Source: Lamellibrachia columna (Eukaryota > Annelida > Polychaeta > Sabellida > Siboglinidae). Taken from it: 64,000 nt of DNA. Made by a program: the position numbers and the translations under genes. Below, piece after piece: positions 1 through 9,507 of this stretch. Under the pieces are notes generated by a model, which saw only the letters and a list, made by a program, of their open reading frames with translations, did not search any database and was not told the origin of the DNA. Positions within the stretch are counted from its first letter, which is position 1. Every line of letters starts with the position of its first letter. The stretch is taken from NCBI GenBank assembly GCA_963662155.1, contig OY759266.1, forward strand, positions 61,464,911 to 61,528,910, written 5' to 3'.

Positions 1-870
1 GGCTAGCCAGGCTATATCGGGTTATTGGGAATATCGGCTATAATATAATCTATATGCAAGCTTACCGATTCCTCAACTTCAAGGCTCAATGATCAGAACA
101 TCGTCTTCAGTATCTAATAATACTCAAGAAGTTCCATTTTGTATATTATAAATATTGCTTAATGTTGTAAAGTTGAGTGATTTGCGCCGTCATTTCAAAG
201 TCCCCGAAAATGTCAATGAGTGGGTGCACTGCCACGCACTGGTTGCGGCAATTATTGGTATACTTAGTCTTAGAGGATATGCCTTTTTTGACGAACATTT
301 TTAGAATGGCTCTATATATTATAGATGAGTCAAAATTATTTCATCGATTGAATGCAAACAAATTGTTAGTATTTTTTGGCGATGTACTTACTATTACAGA
401 ACAACGAAGACGTTTTATTTCCTAAAAGACGCCACTGCACAAACATGCTACGTATGGCAAGACATTTATTCCTGTACTGTAGATCCAAGTACAAGGAAAA
501 ACAGTTTTTTTCACCTGATCTAATATATCTAGCTATCAGAAGCTATTATCAAAATGTTGTGTTTATTTTGTTTTGAATAAACTGCTATCATTATATATCA
601 AATAATTGTACTAGATTTTGAGAGTGAACTTATGCCATTGTCTTCCTTACGTTACACTATTGTTGTTCTAAAGTTGAATTTAGTTTTCTATCTCCCTATA
701 TCTCTTGTTGTCTCCCCATCATATACGCGCACGTACGCACGCACACTCACCCTCCCTCCCTTCTCCCTTAGGGAATATTCAGAAAATGTACTGCTATGCA
801 TTATATTTTCAGAATGGCTACTTACCGAGACAGCACTAGTATGAGTACTAATAGGCTCACATTGTTACTA
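1..870. other. AT-rich intergenic or intronic DNA, nothing recognised
   Basis: I see no protein family, RNA gene or repeat here in either strand. The short open frames are unremarkable for AT-rich sequence. A pyrimidine-rich stretch with some ACGC-type microsatellite character lies near 725-775. Confidence 0.5.
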
Positions 871-1245
871 GTTGGACACAGTTTCGTGCATTTTCGTGCA
901 GTATGCAACAGCAAGTGTGCTGGAACATTGCTGTGTTGCTGTTCCTTACAAACATTGCTGCACTGCTGTGGAAATACAAACATTGCTGTGTTGCTGTACC
1001 TGCTGGACCTTACACACATTGATGCACTGCTATGGAATTACAAACATTGCTGTGTTGCTGTATCTGCAGGACTTTACAAACATTGCTGCACTGCTGTGGA
1101 ATTACAAACTTTGCTATGTTGCTGTACCTGCTGGTCCTTACAAACATTGCTGCACTGCTGTGGAATTACAAATATTGCTGTACCTGCAATAATTGCTATT
1201 CTATATATCTGCAGGACCTTACGAACATTGTTACACTGTGCTTGC
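871..1245. repeat. 64-bp minisatellite, about 4-5 copies
   Basis: Units rich in ATTGCTG and CTGCTGTGGAATTACAAA recur with a 64-bp period; equivalent positions fall near 980, 1044, 1108 and 1172. Copies differ by scattered substitutions, and flanking copies near 925 and 1215 are partial. Because 64 is not a multiple of three, several frames stay open by chance, so the predicted Cys/Leu-rich peptides here are by-products of the repeat. Confidence 0.85.
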
Positions 1246-1454
1246 ATGGATTTATGAACATTTATACAATATACCTGCATGAACACCAGTATGGACTTCT
1301 GAACATTATCTTCCATGAAATTATGACTGTTGCTGCATGGCTGGAATGTTATAATAAATTGTCTTGATAATTGTGCAGTGACATTATGTTCCATCCATTA
1401 ATTCCCCATCTATTTACCTGTTATGACATACTAATTACAATAACTTTCTATAAT

Positions 1455-1875
1455 ACAAGGTCATAACGTATTCAAGTCGATGTATTGACAATTTTTATCC
1501 CCTCAAAAGTTTAACTGATCCGGTATATAATAAATTACAGCTAAATTATTCCATTAATCTTGGTATAGGTTAAATGTATGTCAACTAATTAGGTTATGTC
1601 CAAATAATAAACACTAGGCCACATAGTATTCAAGTTAACAATTTGACCATTTCCATCCACCAAAACTTAAATAGGCCTATTACCAAATTACTTACAGCTA
1701 AACTGCCATTAATCCACGTATATAATTCAAATGTGTCTGTCTGTCTCTGTATCGCTCTTTCATACTCTATATCTTTCTGACTTCTGCCATTAATCCACGT
1801 ATATAAGTCAAATGTGTCTTGGTCTGTCCTTGTCTAGCTCACTCTTTCATACTCTCCCTATCTTTCTGACTTGGC
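1455..1875. repeat. Old, diverged direct repeats
   Basis: Two roughly 80-bp copies (about 1706-1783 and 1786-1872) share the GCCATTAATCCACGTATATA start and the CTTTCATACTCT...TATCTTTCTGACTT end. The blocks at 1460-1580 and 1620-1736 also resemble one another (TATTCAAGT, then a CCA/CCC-rich stretch, then TTACAGCTAAA, then CCATTAATC). This looks like an ancient tandem duplication followed by a local one. Confidence 0.6.
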
Positions 1876-2939
1876 ATGTATATTATATATTAGGTTTTTG
1901 GACATGTCTTCTCTTGGTAAAAGCTGTGCAACGACATCAATGTGGAAACCTGATGCACAGTTTCTTCTAACACTTAATTACATGCTAATGTCACATCACA
2001 AATGTTGGATCAGAAATTTGAAGACTGATTATGTGATTTTAGACCTATATTTAATAAACAGTCATAAGGATAGATGACAGTCAATTTATGTTTTTAATTT
2101 GTTTCATATAAGCAGCTTTAGAAATCATGAATGGCACAAATGGTATCAACATAATGCTGTAATATAGACATATGCTTAATGCATTCTGTACATGTATTAC
2201 ACAGGATCCCCAAATTACATCACTGGTTGTTGTACCCCATGGGTAAATAATTTTTATTAGATGTGACATCAGCATTCAACCCACGAAGAACCATACGTGG
2301 GACAGCCCAATGCCCAATGCACGTAAGAAAACTGGGTGGTATAAATGTGAACAAACTAGAACAAGAATCTTAAAATTTTAACTAAAATTTATTTTAATAA
2401 AAGTACATGTATTATGTGTATTCCTGTCTTGTCAAGTCGATATGTCACTGAGTAGTGGTCAGACACTTGCATCACTAGCAAGGAAATGGTAACCACACTG
2501 TCACTCCCCAGCATCAAAAGTGTGCAAACCAACCAATTATCCTAAGTTGTAACATTAGTGTACTAAAGCCCCTATACAGCTAAGATAATTGTGTACCATA
2601 AGCTAAAGATAATATTATGATTCCAAACTGGCACACTAACCAATTAAATCAACACATGCTATCTTAGGTATGTATTGGCAAGAGACCCATATAGTAGCAC
2701 CCTCACTGATGTTTAAGCAGTACTAATTTCGATAACCTCTTTCTAATCTTTCACCTGGCAACACATCTGTGTGTTGCTTCCCAAGATGACACATCTTGAT
2801 CTTTGAATAACACTGGGAACAACATTTGATTAGAGAAAACATATGGTTACTGAGTCAGGTTGAATCAAACATATGATTATTCAATGATTCAAATACATTG
2901 ACCTCTGCATACACCTGCAAGACTGCTGTTGAAATAGCA
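1876..2939. other. AT-rich DNA, nothing recognised
   Basis: No coding family, RNA gene or clear repeat is seen. It lies downstream of the THAP-like exon on the minus strand and could hold its continuation, but I cannot identify further exons. Confidence 0.4.
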
Positions 2940-3114
2940 CTAGGTTGCCCTGGATCCTGGGGAAGATTGCACAATTTTATCAGTCCTATTGATAAAACTA
3001 TCCTCAAAATGTGCTGAACAAATGTTGCTAAATTTGGTTGGCTTGAAACCTTCACGCCACAAATTAACCAACCATCTGCGGTGTTGTTCAGGTGCTGTGG
3101 TCACATCGGGAAGC
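2940..3114 (-). CDS. Partial THAP zinc-finger exon (second half of domain)
   Basis: Read on the minus strand from a strong splice acceptor (long pyrimidine tract ending TTTCAG, with the exon starting at 3114), the frame encodes a Trp in RRWLVNLWRE, then FKPT, then ICSAHF, then DSF. In THAP domains (C2CH zinc-dependent DNA binding) these are the invariant Trp, the F-x-PT motif and the final Cys-x2-His pair. The frame meets TAG at 2940-2942. The first Cys-x2-4-Cys pair must lie in an upstream exon, which I could not find. THAP domains occur in cellular DNA-binding proteins and in P-element-type or Kolobok-like transposases, so this may be a gene exon or a transposon relic. The predicted peptide in the shifted frame over 2855-3055 is a shadow. 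Confidence 0.5.
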
Positions 3115-3204
3115 CTGAAATGACATAGAGGAGGAATACAATAAGAAATGAAAACGAACTGGTGACTGAAAATGAAGGATGAATTGTGTTGTAGGATGGC
3201 GACC

Positions 3205-3214
3205 CTATTTATAG
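3205..3214 (-). promoter_or_regulatory. TATA-box-like sequence upstream of the THAP-like exon
   Basis: The minus strand reads ACTATAAATAGGG, a good match to a metazoan TATA box, about 90 bp before the THAP-like exon acceptor. There is no room for the first THAP half between the two, so its link to that exon is doubtful. It could drive another transcript or be chance in AT-rich DNA. Confidence 0.25.
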
Positions 3215-3660
3215 TAGGTCACGTAAGGCGTGTGGCCAAACACATACACGTATTAATACTTAAATTATATAATTAATTCAGCATCATGCTATCCAGCATT
3301 TAGAATTATTAATTCATTATAGTATAACATACAATTATCAATCATCACATAGTAGACTGGGCTCAGTCCTCGGCCTGAGTTTTGAGCGATAAAATGAGCT
3401 ATTGCCATTAAAGGGCAAAATAAATAAGTGTGTGAATAATTAAATTAACACAAAATATTTTTGCAATATAATTGGTCAAATTTATATTAATGTGTAAAGT
3501 CAGACTGATAAATGGCATCACAAACATTGATTCTTAAACGTAATAGTAGCGTAGCCTAGGGCAGGCCGTAGGCGTGGCCAAAAATGTAAACACTGTCACT
3601 GCCCATCACAAAATGCAACATAAAATACAAGGTACGAAAAGTCAGAAAATACTTATTTAA
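3215..3660. other. AT-rich DNA between THAP-like exon and LINE
   Basis: Nothing recognised. The LINE 3' untranslated end lies somewhere near 3600-3740 and its exact boundary is not visible. Confidence 0.4.
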
Positions 3661-3746
3661 CAAGATTGCCATCTCGAACAACAAGTTCCAGATGGCAAGT
3701 GGACAAGGAAGCCATTGGCTTATCAAGAGTCCAACAATTTTCTCAT

Positions 3747-5501
3747 CTATGTGTAGCCCGCCCTTATCAGATATCTGTCAATTCTATTTTTAAACATATT
3801 CACACTACTAGCATTAACACAATCATTTGGCAGTTTGTTCCATTCATTTATCACCCTCTGTGAGAAAGAGTACTTTCTCATGTCCAACCTACACTGCTCC
3901 TTAAGTAATGCTGCTTTGTGTCCTCTGGTTCTACTGCCTTCTTTAAGTTTGAAAAACATATTCCTATCAACATCCTCATAACCGTTCACTATTTTAAACA
4001 CTTCTATTTGGTCTCCTCTTAGTCTCCTGGTCTCTAGTGTTGTCAAACCACATTGTAATAAGCGACTTTCGTAACTAAGGTCTTTTAATTCTGGAATCAT
4101 CTTAGTTGCTCTTCGTTGTATTCTTTCTAGCTTATCTATGTCTTTTTTACGATATGGCCTCCATGCTTGAATACAATATTCCAAATGTGGTCTAACTATT
4201 GCTTTGTACAGGGGTACAATTATATGTTTCTCCTTATACGTGATAGTTCTCCTAATTAGCCCTAGAATTTGATTTCCTTTCGAAGCAGCAATCCCACATT
4301 GCTCTGAAACTTTCATGTCAGCATTAAATGTTACTCCTAAATCCTTTTCTTGTGTGGTTCTACCTAGTACAGCATCCCCCATTTTATATTCCTCGTCCAT
4401 ATTTCCATGTCCTATGTGTATACATTTACACTTCCCAAAATTGAATAACATTTGCCATTTTTCTGACCATTTAACTAATTTTTCCAGATCATCCTGTAAA
4501 CTGTGTTTATCTGTATCATTAGTAACCTTTCTGAATACTTTTGTGTCATCTGCAAATTTGAGTACTTTGCTAGATATGTCATCCTCCAAATCATTTATAT
4601 ATATTAAAAACAGTATAGGGCCTAATACTGATCCCTGTGGTACACCACTCAAAACAGATTTCCAGTTTGAAATCTCACCATCTACTATTACTCTCTGTCT
4701 TCTGTGTGTAAGCCACTTTTCTATCCAGTTGATTACATCATTGCCTATACCATGGGCTTTTAGTTTAAGTAACAATCTTTGATGTGGCACTTTATCGAAA
4801 GCTTTCTGAAAATCTAAGTAGACAACATCCACTGGTGACCCGTCATCTACCCACTTTGTAATTTCTTCTAAAAAACATAAGAGATTGGTTAGACATGACC
4901 TTGCTTTTAGGAATCCATGTTGAGATGTATTTATTAATTTATGTTTTACGAGGAATTCCACCATGTGGTCTCTAATTAATGTTTCGAGTAATTTACATAC
5001 AACTGATGTTAAACTCACTGGTCTGTAATTTTCTGGCTTCTTCCTCGATCCCGTCTTAAATAGCGGCGTAATGTTTGCTTCTTTCCATTCTGAAGGAACT
5101 ATTCCTTCTTCTAATGACAAGTTAAATAAGTTTGCAAGTGGTGTACTAATTTGATCAACAATTTCCTTTAGCAGTTTTGGTGGTATCCCATCAACTCCAG
5201 GTGATTTATTATCTTTCATCTTCTTAATTTTCTTTGCTATCATTTCAGGAGTTACAAATAACTGCCCTAAATGTTCTGATTTATTGCCCTCAAATTTAGT
5301 CAATGGAAATGGAAGTGAGCTGATATCTTCTGTGGTAAAAACAGAGCTGAAATACTCATTCAGGACCTCTGCCATTTGGAACCCATCTGAAATTATGTTT
5401 TCACTGTTGTTTTCCAGTGGTCCGACCTTATCTCGAACTTTCTGTTTACTCCTTACATAAGCATAGAAACTCTTGCTGTCATTTTTTATATTACCTGCCA
5501 A
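3747..5501 (-). CDS. CR1-like ORF2, reverse transcriptase part
   Basis: This 584-codon frame holds a complete RT domain: SPGVDGIPPKLLKE, NYRPVSLTSVVCKLLE, the catalytic YLDFQKAFDKVPH segment (first Asp), GVPQGSVLGPILF and FADD (the YADD-box variant). It ends with the C-terminal CR1 region (RPHLEYCIQAWRPY, RNMFFKLKEGS) and stops at 3747. It copies the element's RNA into DNA at a nicked target. It continues the endonuclease frame after a one-base shift at an A run near 5500, so the start Met at 5501 is probably not a real start. Apart from that frame break the reading frame is clean. Confidence 0.9.
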   Translation of the reverse strand: MAGNIKNDSKSFYAYVRSKQKVRDKVGPLENNSENIISDGFQMAEVLNEYFSSVFTTEDISSLPFPLTKFEGNKSEHLGQLFVTPEMIAKKIKKMKDNKSPGVDGIPPKLLKEIVDQISTPLANLFNLSLEEGIVPSEWKEANITPLFKTGSRKKPENYRPVSLTSVVCKLLETLIRDHMVEFLVKHKLINTSQHGFLKARSCLTNLLCFLEEITKWVDDGSPVDVVYLDFQKAFDKVPHQRLLLKLKAHGIGNDVINWIEKWLTHRRQRVIVDGEISNWKSVLSGVPQGSVLGPILFLIYINDLEDDISSKVLKFADDTKVFRKVTNDTDKHSLQDDLEKLVKWSEKWQMLFNFGKCKCIHIGHGNMDEEYKMGDAVLGRTTQEKDLGVTFNADMKVSEQCGIAASKGNQILGLIRRTITYKEKHIIVPLYKAIVRPHLEYCIQAWRPYRKKDIDKLERIQRRATKMIPELKDLSYESRLLQCGLTTLETRRLRGDQIEVFKIVNGYEDVDRNMFFKLKEGSRTRGHKAALLKEQCRLDMRKYSFSQRVINEWNKLPNDCVNASSVNMFKNRIDRYLIRAGYT

Positions 5502-6625
5502 TTTTTTTCAAAGGTTCTTTTAGATTTTCTAATTTCAGTTGTAGCTAGGTTAAGTGCCTCTTTGTAGTTTGTGTAGTCTTCTACATTTCCAGTGTGTTTA
5601 TAGACCCTCCACAGCATCTGTTTGTGAGCAATTTTTCTAATAGCTTCTTTTGACAGGTATTTTTTCCTGGATCTTTTCCCTTGTTTTCTTAATGGAATAA
5701 ATTTCTCAATAATGCCTTCAATCTCATATTTTAAACAAGTCCAGCATTCTGTTGCTGTCTTGTTCTTCAGCAAGTTATTCCAATCTATATTTGCCAGATA
5801 TGTTCTCATCACTTTATATTTGCCTTTGTTGAAGTTCCTCCTCCATTGTTTTTTATATGTATTCCCTGTCTTTACTTTTATAGTAAAATGGATTTGGTTA
5901 TGGTCACTTGAACCCAAAGGTTCGTGTACTTTAACATTGTCAACTAATTCATTTTGAGAAGACAAAATTAAATCTAACACATTCCCACCTCTGGTTGGTT
6001 CCAAGACATGTTGAGTAAGGAAACAATCCTGTGTTAGAAGTAGAAACTGATGGTCGTCACCTCCAGCACTCTCTAATGATTCCCATTGTATATGGCCATG
6101 GTTAAAATCACCCATTATAACACATTCTCCCTTGCTCACCTCCCTTATCGCCTTTTGTAATTTTACATCTTCCTCTTGTCCTATGTTAGGACTACGATAA
6201 ACTACTCCTATTGTTAATGTTGAGTTCCTGGTAACTATGTTACACCAAATTGCTTCCACACTATCTGCTTCACTTTTCAGTGTAATTTCATATGCTTGGA
6301 TAGATTCTTTAATATACAAAATTACTCCACCTCCCCTTCTTTCTCGTCTATCCTTCCTAAACATTACATAGCCTGTCAGTGCTAACTCAGCATCTACTAT
6401 ATCTTCATTTGCCCATGATTCTGTGATGCCTATTACATGAGGATCAATATCTGCTACCATAATGTCTAACTCACTTTTTTTATTTACTATGCTCCTGGCA
6501 TTTAAGCATACACATTTAAGTTCATTGTCTGAAATTATTGGTGAACATTTCTTTGGATGTGTATTTGTAGTAGTACTCCTTTGAGTTTTCTCTGTCAGTT
6601 CCCCCTGCGCATTTAGTTTAAATAA
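5486..6625 (-). CDS. CR1-like ORF2, APE endonuclease part
   Basis: The frame contains APE-type endonuclease signatures: NARSIVNKKSELD at the N-terminus, VIGITESWANEDI (catalytic Glu), GGGVILYIKE, GVVYRSPN, IMGDFNHG and SSDHNQIHF (catalytic Asp-His). It nicks target DNA to prime reverse transcription. The first in-frame Met is at 6460, but the conserved N-terminus lies upstream of it. The open frame runs back past 6610 and overlaps the ORF1 stop in the -1 frame relative to ORF1. ORF2 may therefore start by reinitiation or a frameshift rather than its own Met. The frame ends at 5486 in a 16-nt overlap with the RT frame. Confidence 0.88.
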   Translation of the reverse strand, partial: LFKLNAQGELTEKTQRSTTTNTHPKKCSPIISDNELKCVCLNARSIVNKKSELDIMVADIDPHVIGITESWANEDIVDAELALTGYVMFRKDRRERRGGGVILYIKESIQAYEITLKSEADSVEAIWCNIVTRNSTLTIGVVYRSPNIGQEEDVKLQKAIREVSKGECVIMGDFNHGHIQWESLESAGGDDHQFLLLTQDCFLTQHVLEPTRGGNVLDLILSSQNELVDNVKVHEPLGSSDHNQIHFTIKVKTGNTYKKQWRRNFNKGKYKVMRTYLANIDWNNLLKNKTATECWTCLKYEIEGIIEKFIPLRKQGKRSRKKYLSKEAIRKIAHKQMLWRVYKHTGNVEDYTNYKEALNLATTEIRKSKRTFEKNWQVI

Positions 6626-7695
6626 TTTATGGTACCTGTGCCCTCGTCGACAACTCTGACAAACTCACACGCAAGAACTGCAGCGCCCTTCCCTGTCAGA
6701 TGAAGTCCATCTCTCATGAAAAAGTCACCTCTTCCCACAAAGTTTAACCACATGTCTACGAAGCCTACTCCCTCCTCCATACATACCTTCTGTACCTGTG
6801 TGTTGATCGCCATCCTTCTACAGTTCCTATATTCCTCACCCCTGCCTCCCATTATTAGTAATATCCCCGACAATACGATATGCCCAACTCGAGCCTCTTT
6901 AAGTGTCTTGATCAACCTCCTGTACTTACCAACGATGGCTGACGTTCCCTCCTTCTCTGCATTGTTCGTTCCCACATGCACGAGAACAGCACCTCCCGTG
7001 CCACCACCCATGACCTGTCCTGCCTTCTCTGCTATATCCTCTACTTTTGCCCCTGGTAGGCATACTGTTATGTCATCTCCTCTATTTACAATTTTATCCA
7101 CTTTCCTAATGATGGAATCCCCCATAAATACCCGGGCTTTCCTCGCTTTCCCCTGTGATACTACATCAGCAAAGCTCCTTTCCTGTTGCACACTACTAGT
7201 ATGCCCCCTTTCTCTCATATCATCAACCGTTACTGTCTTACCACCTGGCAATCCCTCTCCACTCACCCGCTTACCTCTCTTTTGTTGCATTCTCTGCCTT
7301 CTGTCATCTTTCTTCTTCTTACCAGCTTTCTCCCTCACATTGCCACTGCTCTCCTTGTTCTCCTCGGTCTCACCACCTCTGCTCTCCTCGGTCTCACCAC
7401 CTCTGCTCTCCTCGGTCTCACCACCTCTGATCTCCTCGGTCTCACCACCTCTGCTCTCATCATTCTCACCACCTCTGCTCACTTCTGTCTCACCCTGCCC
7501 TATCATCATCAAAATCATATGCCTTAGCTCAATCACCTGCTCCTGCAGATATTTCACTGTCTTACACCCCCTACACACGAAATGGAAATCATCCGCCTGC
7601 ACCTCACACCCGGACTTTGCAAAGTCTATCCAGCTGTCGCAGCTAGAACATATCAAATTACGTTTCGCCTTTACTTGGCGTTTGCACGGCACCAT
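6613..7695 (-). CDS. CR1-like ORF1: zinc finger plus SGNH-type esterase
   Basis: This 360-aa protein starts at the Met at 7695. Residues about 15-45 hold a Cys-rich PHD-like finger (CSSCDSWIDF...FVCRGC). Residues about 72-110 contain a repeated eight-residue Glu/Gly-rich motif (ESRGGETE) in tandem, followed by a basic stretch. Residues about 185-345 form an SGNH hydrolase-like domain: GDSI (nucleophile Ser block), HVGTNNAE and DGLHLTGKG (Asp-x2-His block). Esterase-bearing ORF1 proteins are known from the CR1 group and are thought to act in RNP formation or membrane interaction. The apparent 344-aa plus-strand frame here is a shadow. Confidence 0.88.
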   Translation of the reverse strand: MVPCKRQVKAKRNLICSSCDSWIDFAKSGCEVQADDFHFVCRGCKTVKYLQEQVIELRHMILMMIGQGETEVSRGGENDESRGGETEEIRGGETEESRGGETEESRGGETEENKESSGNVREKAGKKKKDDRRQRMQQKRGKRVSGEGLPGGKTVTVDDMRERGHTSSVQQERSFADVVSQGKARKARVFMGDSIIRKVDKIVNRGDDITVCLPGAKVEDIAEKAGQVMGGGTGGAVLVHVGTNNAEKEGTSAIVGKYRRLIKTLKEARVGHIVLSGILLIMGGRGEEYRNCRRMAINTQVQKVCMEEGVGFVDMWLNFVGRGDFFMRDGLHLTGKGAAVLACEFVRVVDEGTGTINYLN

Positions 7696-7760
7696 GTTAG
7701 AAATTAAATTTGTATTCGTTTATAATCCGTTTATAATCAATTTATACTAGGTAGTCTTCA

Positions 7761-8180
7761 CAAAGACTGTTTTTGTGTTGTAATACACACTTTATAGTAT
7801 GCTACTTATGTCTTAATTAAATTTACAGCTACTGCCTTGCAACTTACTTTCTATGTAACAGCTGACTAACAAAACGTAATATCGCTCGCGCTAACGAAAT
7901 TTCAGTGACCTTATTTAAGTAACACTGAATTACTACCTACGGCTAACTTTTAACAATAAATGTTGCTAAAACAAAATATTTAGGTTTTCAATATTTAATA
8001 TGTACTAAATTATTTACAATAATATTACGTCTCGTATTATGTACCCAATCAACTGAAAACAACAACCCTTAATTATCGCTCGCGCTACCGAGTCCTCGGA
8101 GACCTACGATATAAACTACCCTAAATTACTCCTATAGCTAAATTTTAACAGCAACTATTGATTAAACAAGGACTCTTGTA
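7761..8180 (-). other. Probable CR1 5' leader with two diverged monomers
   Basis: Two related blocks, roughly 7850-7975 and 8045-8170, share ATCGCTCGCGCTA, then AATTACTACCTA/AATTACTCCTA, then GCTAA(C/A)TTTTAACA. The offset is about 190 bp. Repeated 5' monomers in LINEs can carry the internal promoter; that role is inferred here from position only. Confidence 0.45.
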
Positions 8181-8594
8181 AGTTTATGTTTAATATACAC
8201 GCAATAATAATACTTATCCGATCAATATTCCACGCTTTAGACAAATATAAAATCCACCAAATTCAATCCCGTGTTCTCCTCAAGATTTCCCAAGATGCTT
8301 ATGCATGGAATGAGATCCCATGGTCCTTACGTAGTTTTGCAGATCATCGATTTGAGCACCCGAATGCACAACAGCATGTAATTTTCCGGTTATTCGGTTC
8401 AAACATACACACAGACATGTTAATCTATAGCGATGCAGCGTTTAGGTGATGTATCCAATATGGCGGTTTTGGACTTCCGCAAGCGTCACCTGGCGCTATA
8501 TAGCCTCGATTATCCAGGCTCCGCGCTGTGGCGCCACCGTTTGTCGCACACATCACCGCCTGGACACAGAGTGGGGTTCCCATTGTGACGGAAA
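8181..8594. other. Unassigned DNA upstream of palindrome
   Basis: Open frames exist but match nothing I recognise. The GC-rich part from about 8500 (GGCGCCACCG and similar) may be the edge of the small mobile element that carries the palindrome and the fragments described next. Confidence 0.35.
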
Positions 8595-8629
8595 TTATGT
8601 ATGCGCCCAGAATCTGGGCGCATACATAA
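8595..8629. repeat. Perfect 35-bp palindrome
   Basis: Two 17-bp arms (TTATGTATGCGCCCAGA and its exact reverse complement) are separated by a single A. It could form a hairpin or cruciform. It sits just before the helicase-like fragment and may be a transposon end-to-end junction. Confidence 0.95.
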
Positions 8630-8659
8630 GTAGCTCATTAAGCTCGATGATGACGCTGA

Positions 8660-8951
8660 TTGGCAGCTGGCACTTCATCCGGTAACGCCTACGGAAGTGC
8701 AAATGAACCTACAGAAATGCAAATGGCGTCGTTACGAGTCGCACGTGCAATTGACAGAGCAAAAGAGTCATTAAATTTAGAGTTTGCACTGAAAGAAAAA
8801 CAGTTTGCCTGCATCCAGAACATTGTTGATGGACGTGATTGGAATACTTCCTACAGGGTACGGAAAAACTCTCATATACACAATTCTGCCATGTGATTTA
8901 GCACTTACACCACTGCCACTGGCACTGGCCCTAGGAATGGCCGGCTTGTAG
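8660..8951 (+). pseudogene. RecQ-like SF2 helicase N-terminal fragment, frameshifted
   Basis: The plus strand encodes LRVARAIDRAKESLNLEFAL followed by KEKQFACIQNIVDGRD. After a frame change near 8840 it continues as GILPTGYGKTLIYTILP. The latter is the Walker A (motif I) segment of RecQ-type superfamily 2 helicases, and the preceding KxKQ...I..GRD is the motif 0/Q-motif region that normally directly precedes it. The two residues usually found between GRD and GILPTG are missing together with the frame. No downstream helicase motifs follow, and the homology stops near 8900, where an unrelated antisense fragment begins. A RecQ-like gene remnant or the helicase of an Academ-type transposon are both possible. 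Confidence 0.6.
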
Positions 8952-9507
8952 CTAACACCATGGGCATGGTCAGAGACAGTCACAGTGTCTGTAGAGTTTG
9001 GCTCAGCAGTTGTACGTTCAACGTCACTGCCATTGGTGTCAGCGAGGTTGCATGGTTTTGCTGTTGCATTTGGTGCAGTTTCAATAGCCGATGGCGATGG
9101 TGCATAGCGATGCCTCTTAGCCTGTCTACCACTCGGAGTCGTTCTATTACTGGCCAGTGGCAGTGCCAGTGGTGATTTCGTTTGCCGTTCACAACGCGAA
9201 CTGTGGCAAATTTCTGTGCATCATTGTAAAGTTTATGTTTCAAGTGTTCCAACGATTTAACTATCGCATCGTATCTGTCGAACAGCTTTCTACATGTTTT
9301 GCACAAGTGTGTGCCATAATTGGTTTCACATATAGCAAATTTTATGCCATAAAAGTTCTCAATAATTTGACAAGCCACGCCCCGTCTACCGTTGCAATCT
9401 ATAATTACGTATCTGTTGCCAGGCTTAGATCGACACTTACATGCAACGCACAAATCGGCTGTTTCTACAGTCACTCCGCGTCTGTTTACCTTTATTGGCG
9501 TCTCCAT
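8905..9507 (-). pseudogene. Zinc-binding (ZAD-like) protein fragment, frameshifted
   Basis: From the Met at 9507 the frame encodes an N-terminal Cys-rich module: LCVACKC near residue 20, a Cys near 39, then HLCKTCRKLFDRYDAIVKSL. The spacing of two Cys-x2-Cys pairs with a terminal helix resembles a ZAD-type zinc module, though I cannot name the family with certainty. After about residue 110 the frame degenerates into a His/Trp-rich shadow. A +/-1 shift near 9180 (an AAA run) restores a Ser/Thr/Pro-rich linker that continues to about 8905. It converges on the RecQ-like fragment, so the two were joined by rearrangement or by a chimeric element. Confidence 0.5.

Larger units (their letters stand above)
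3665..8180 (-). mobile_element. CR1-like non-LTR retrotransposon, nearly intact
   Basis: The minus strand carries, in order, a 5' leader with diverged repeats (7.75-8.18 kb), ORF1 (zinc finger plus SGNH/esterase), then ORF2 with APE-type endonuclease and reverse transcriptase, then a short 3' tail. This order and the esterase-bearing ORF1 are typical of the CR1 group. ORF1 has no internal stop. ORF2 is interrupted only at a run of seven A residues near 5500, so the copy looks recent. Both outer ends are estimates: I could not find a target-site duplication or a clear 3' microsatellite. Confidence 0.85.

Noticed and set aside
6716..7750. 344-codon plus-strand frame
   Set aside because: Antisense shadow of the LINE ORF1, which has clear zinc-finger and esterase motifs on the other strand.
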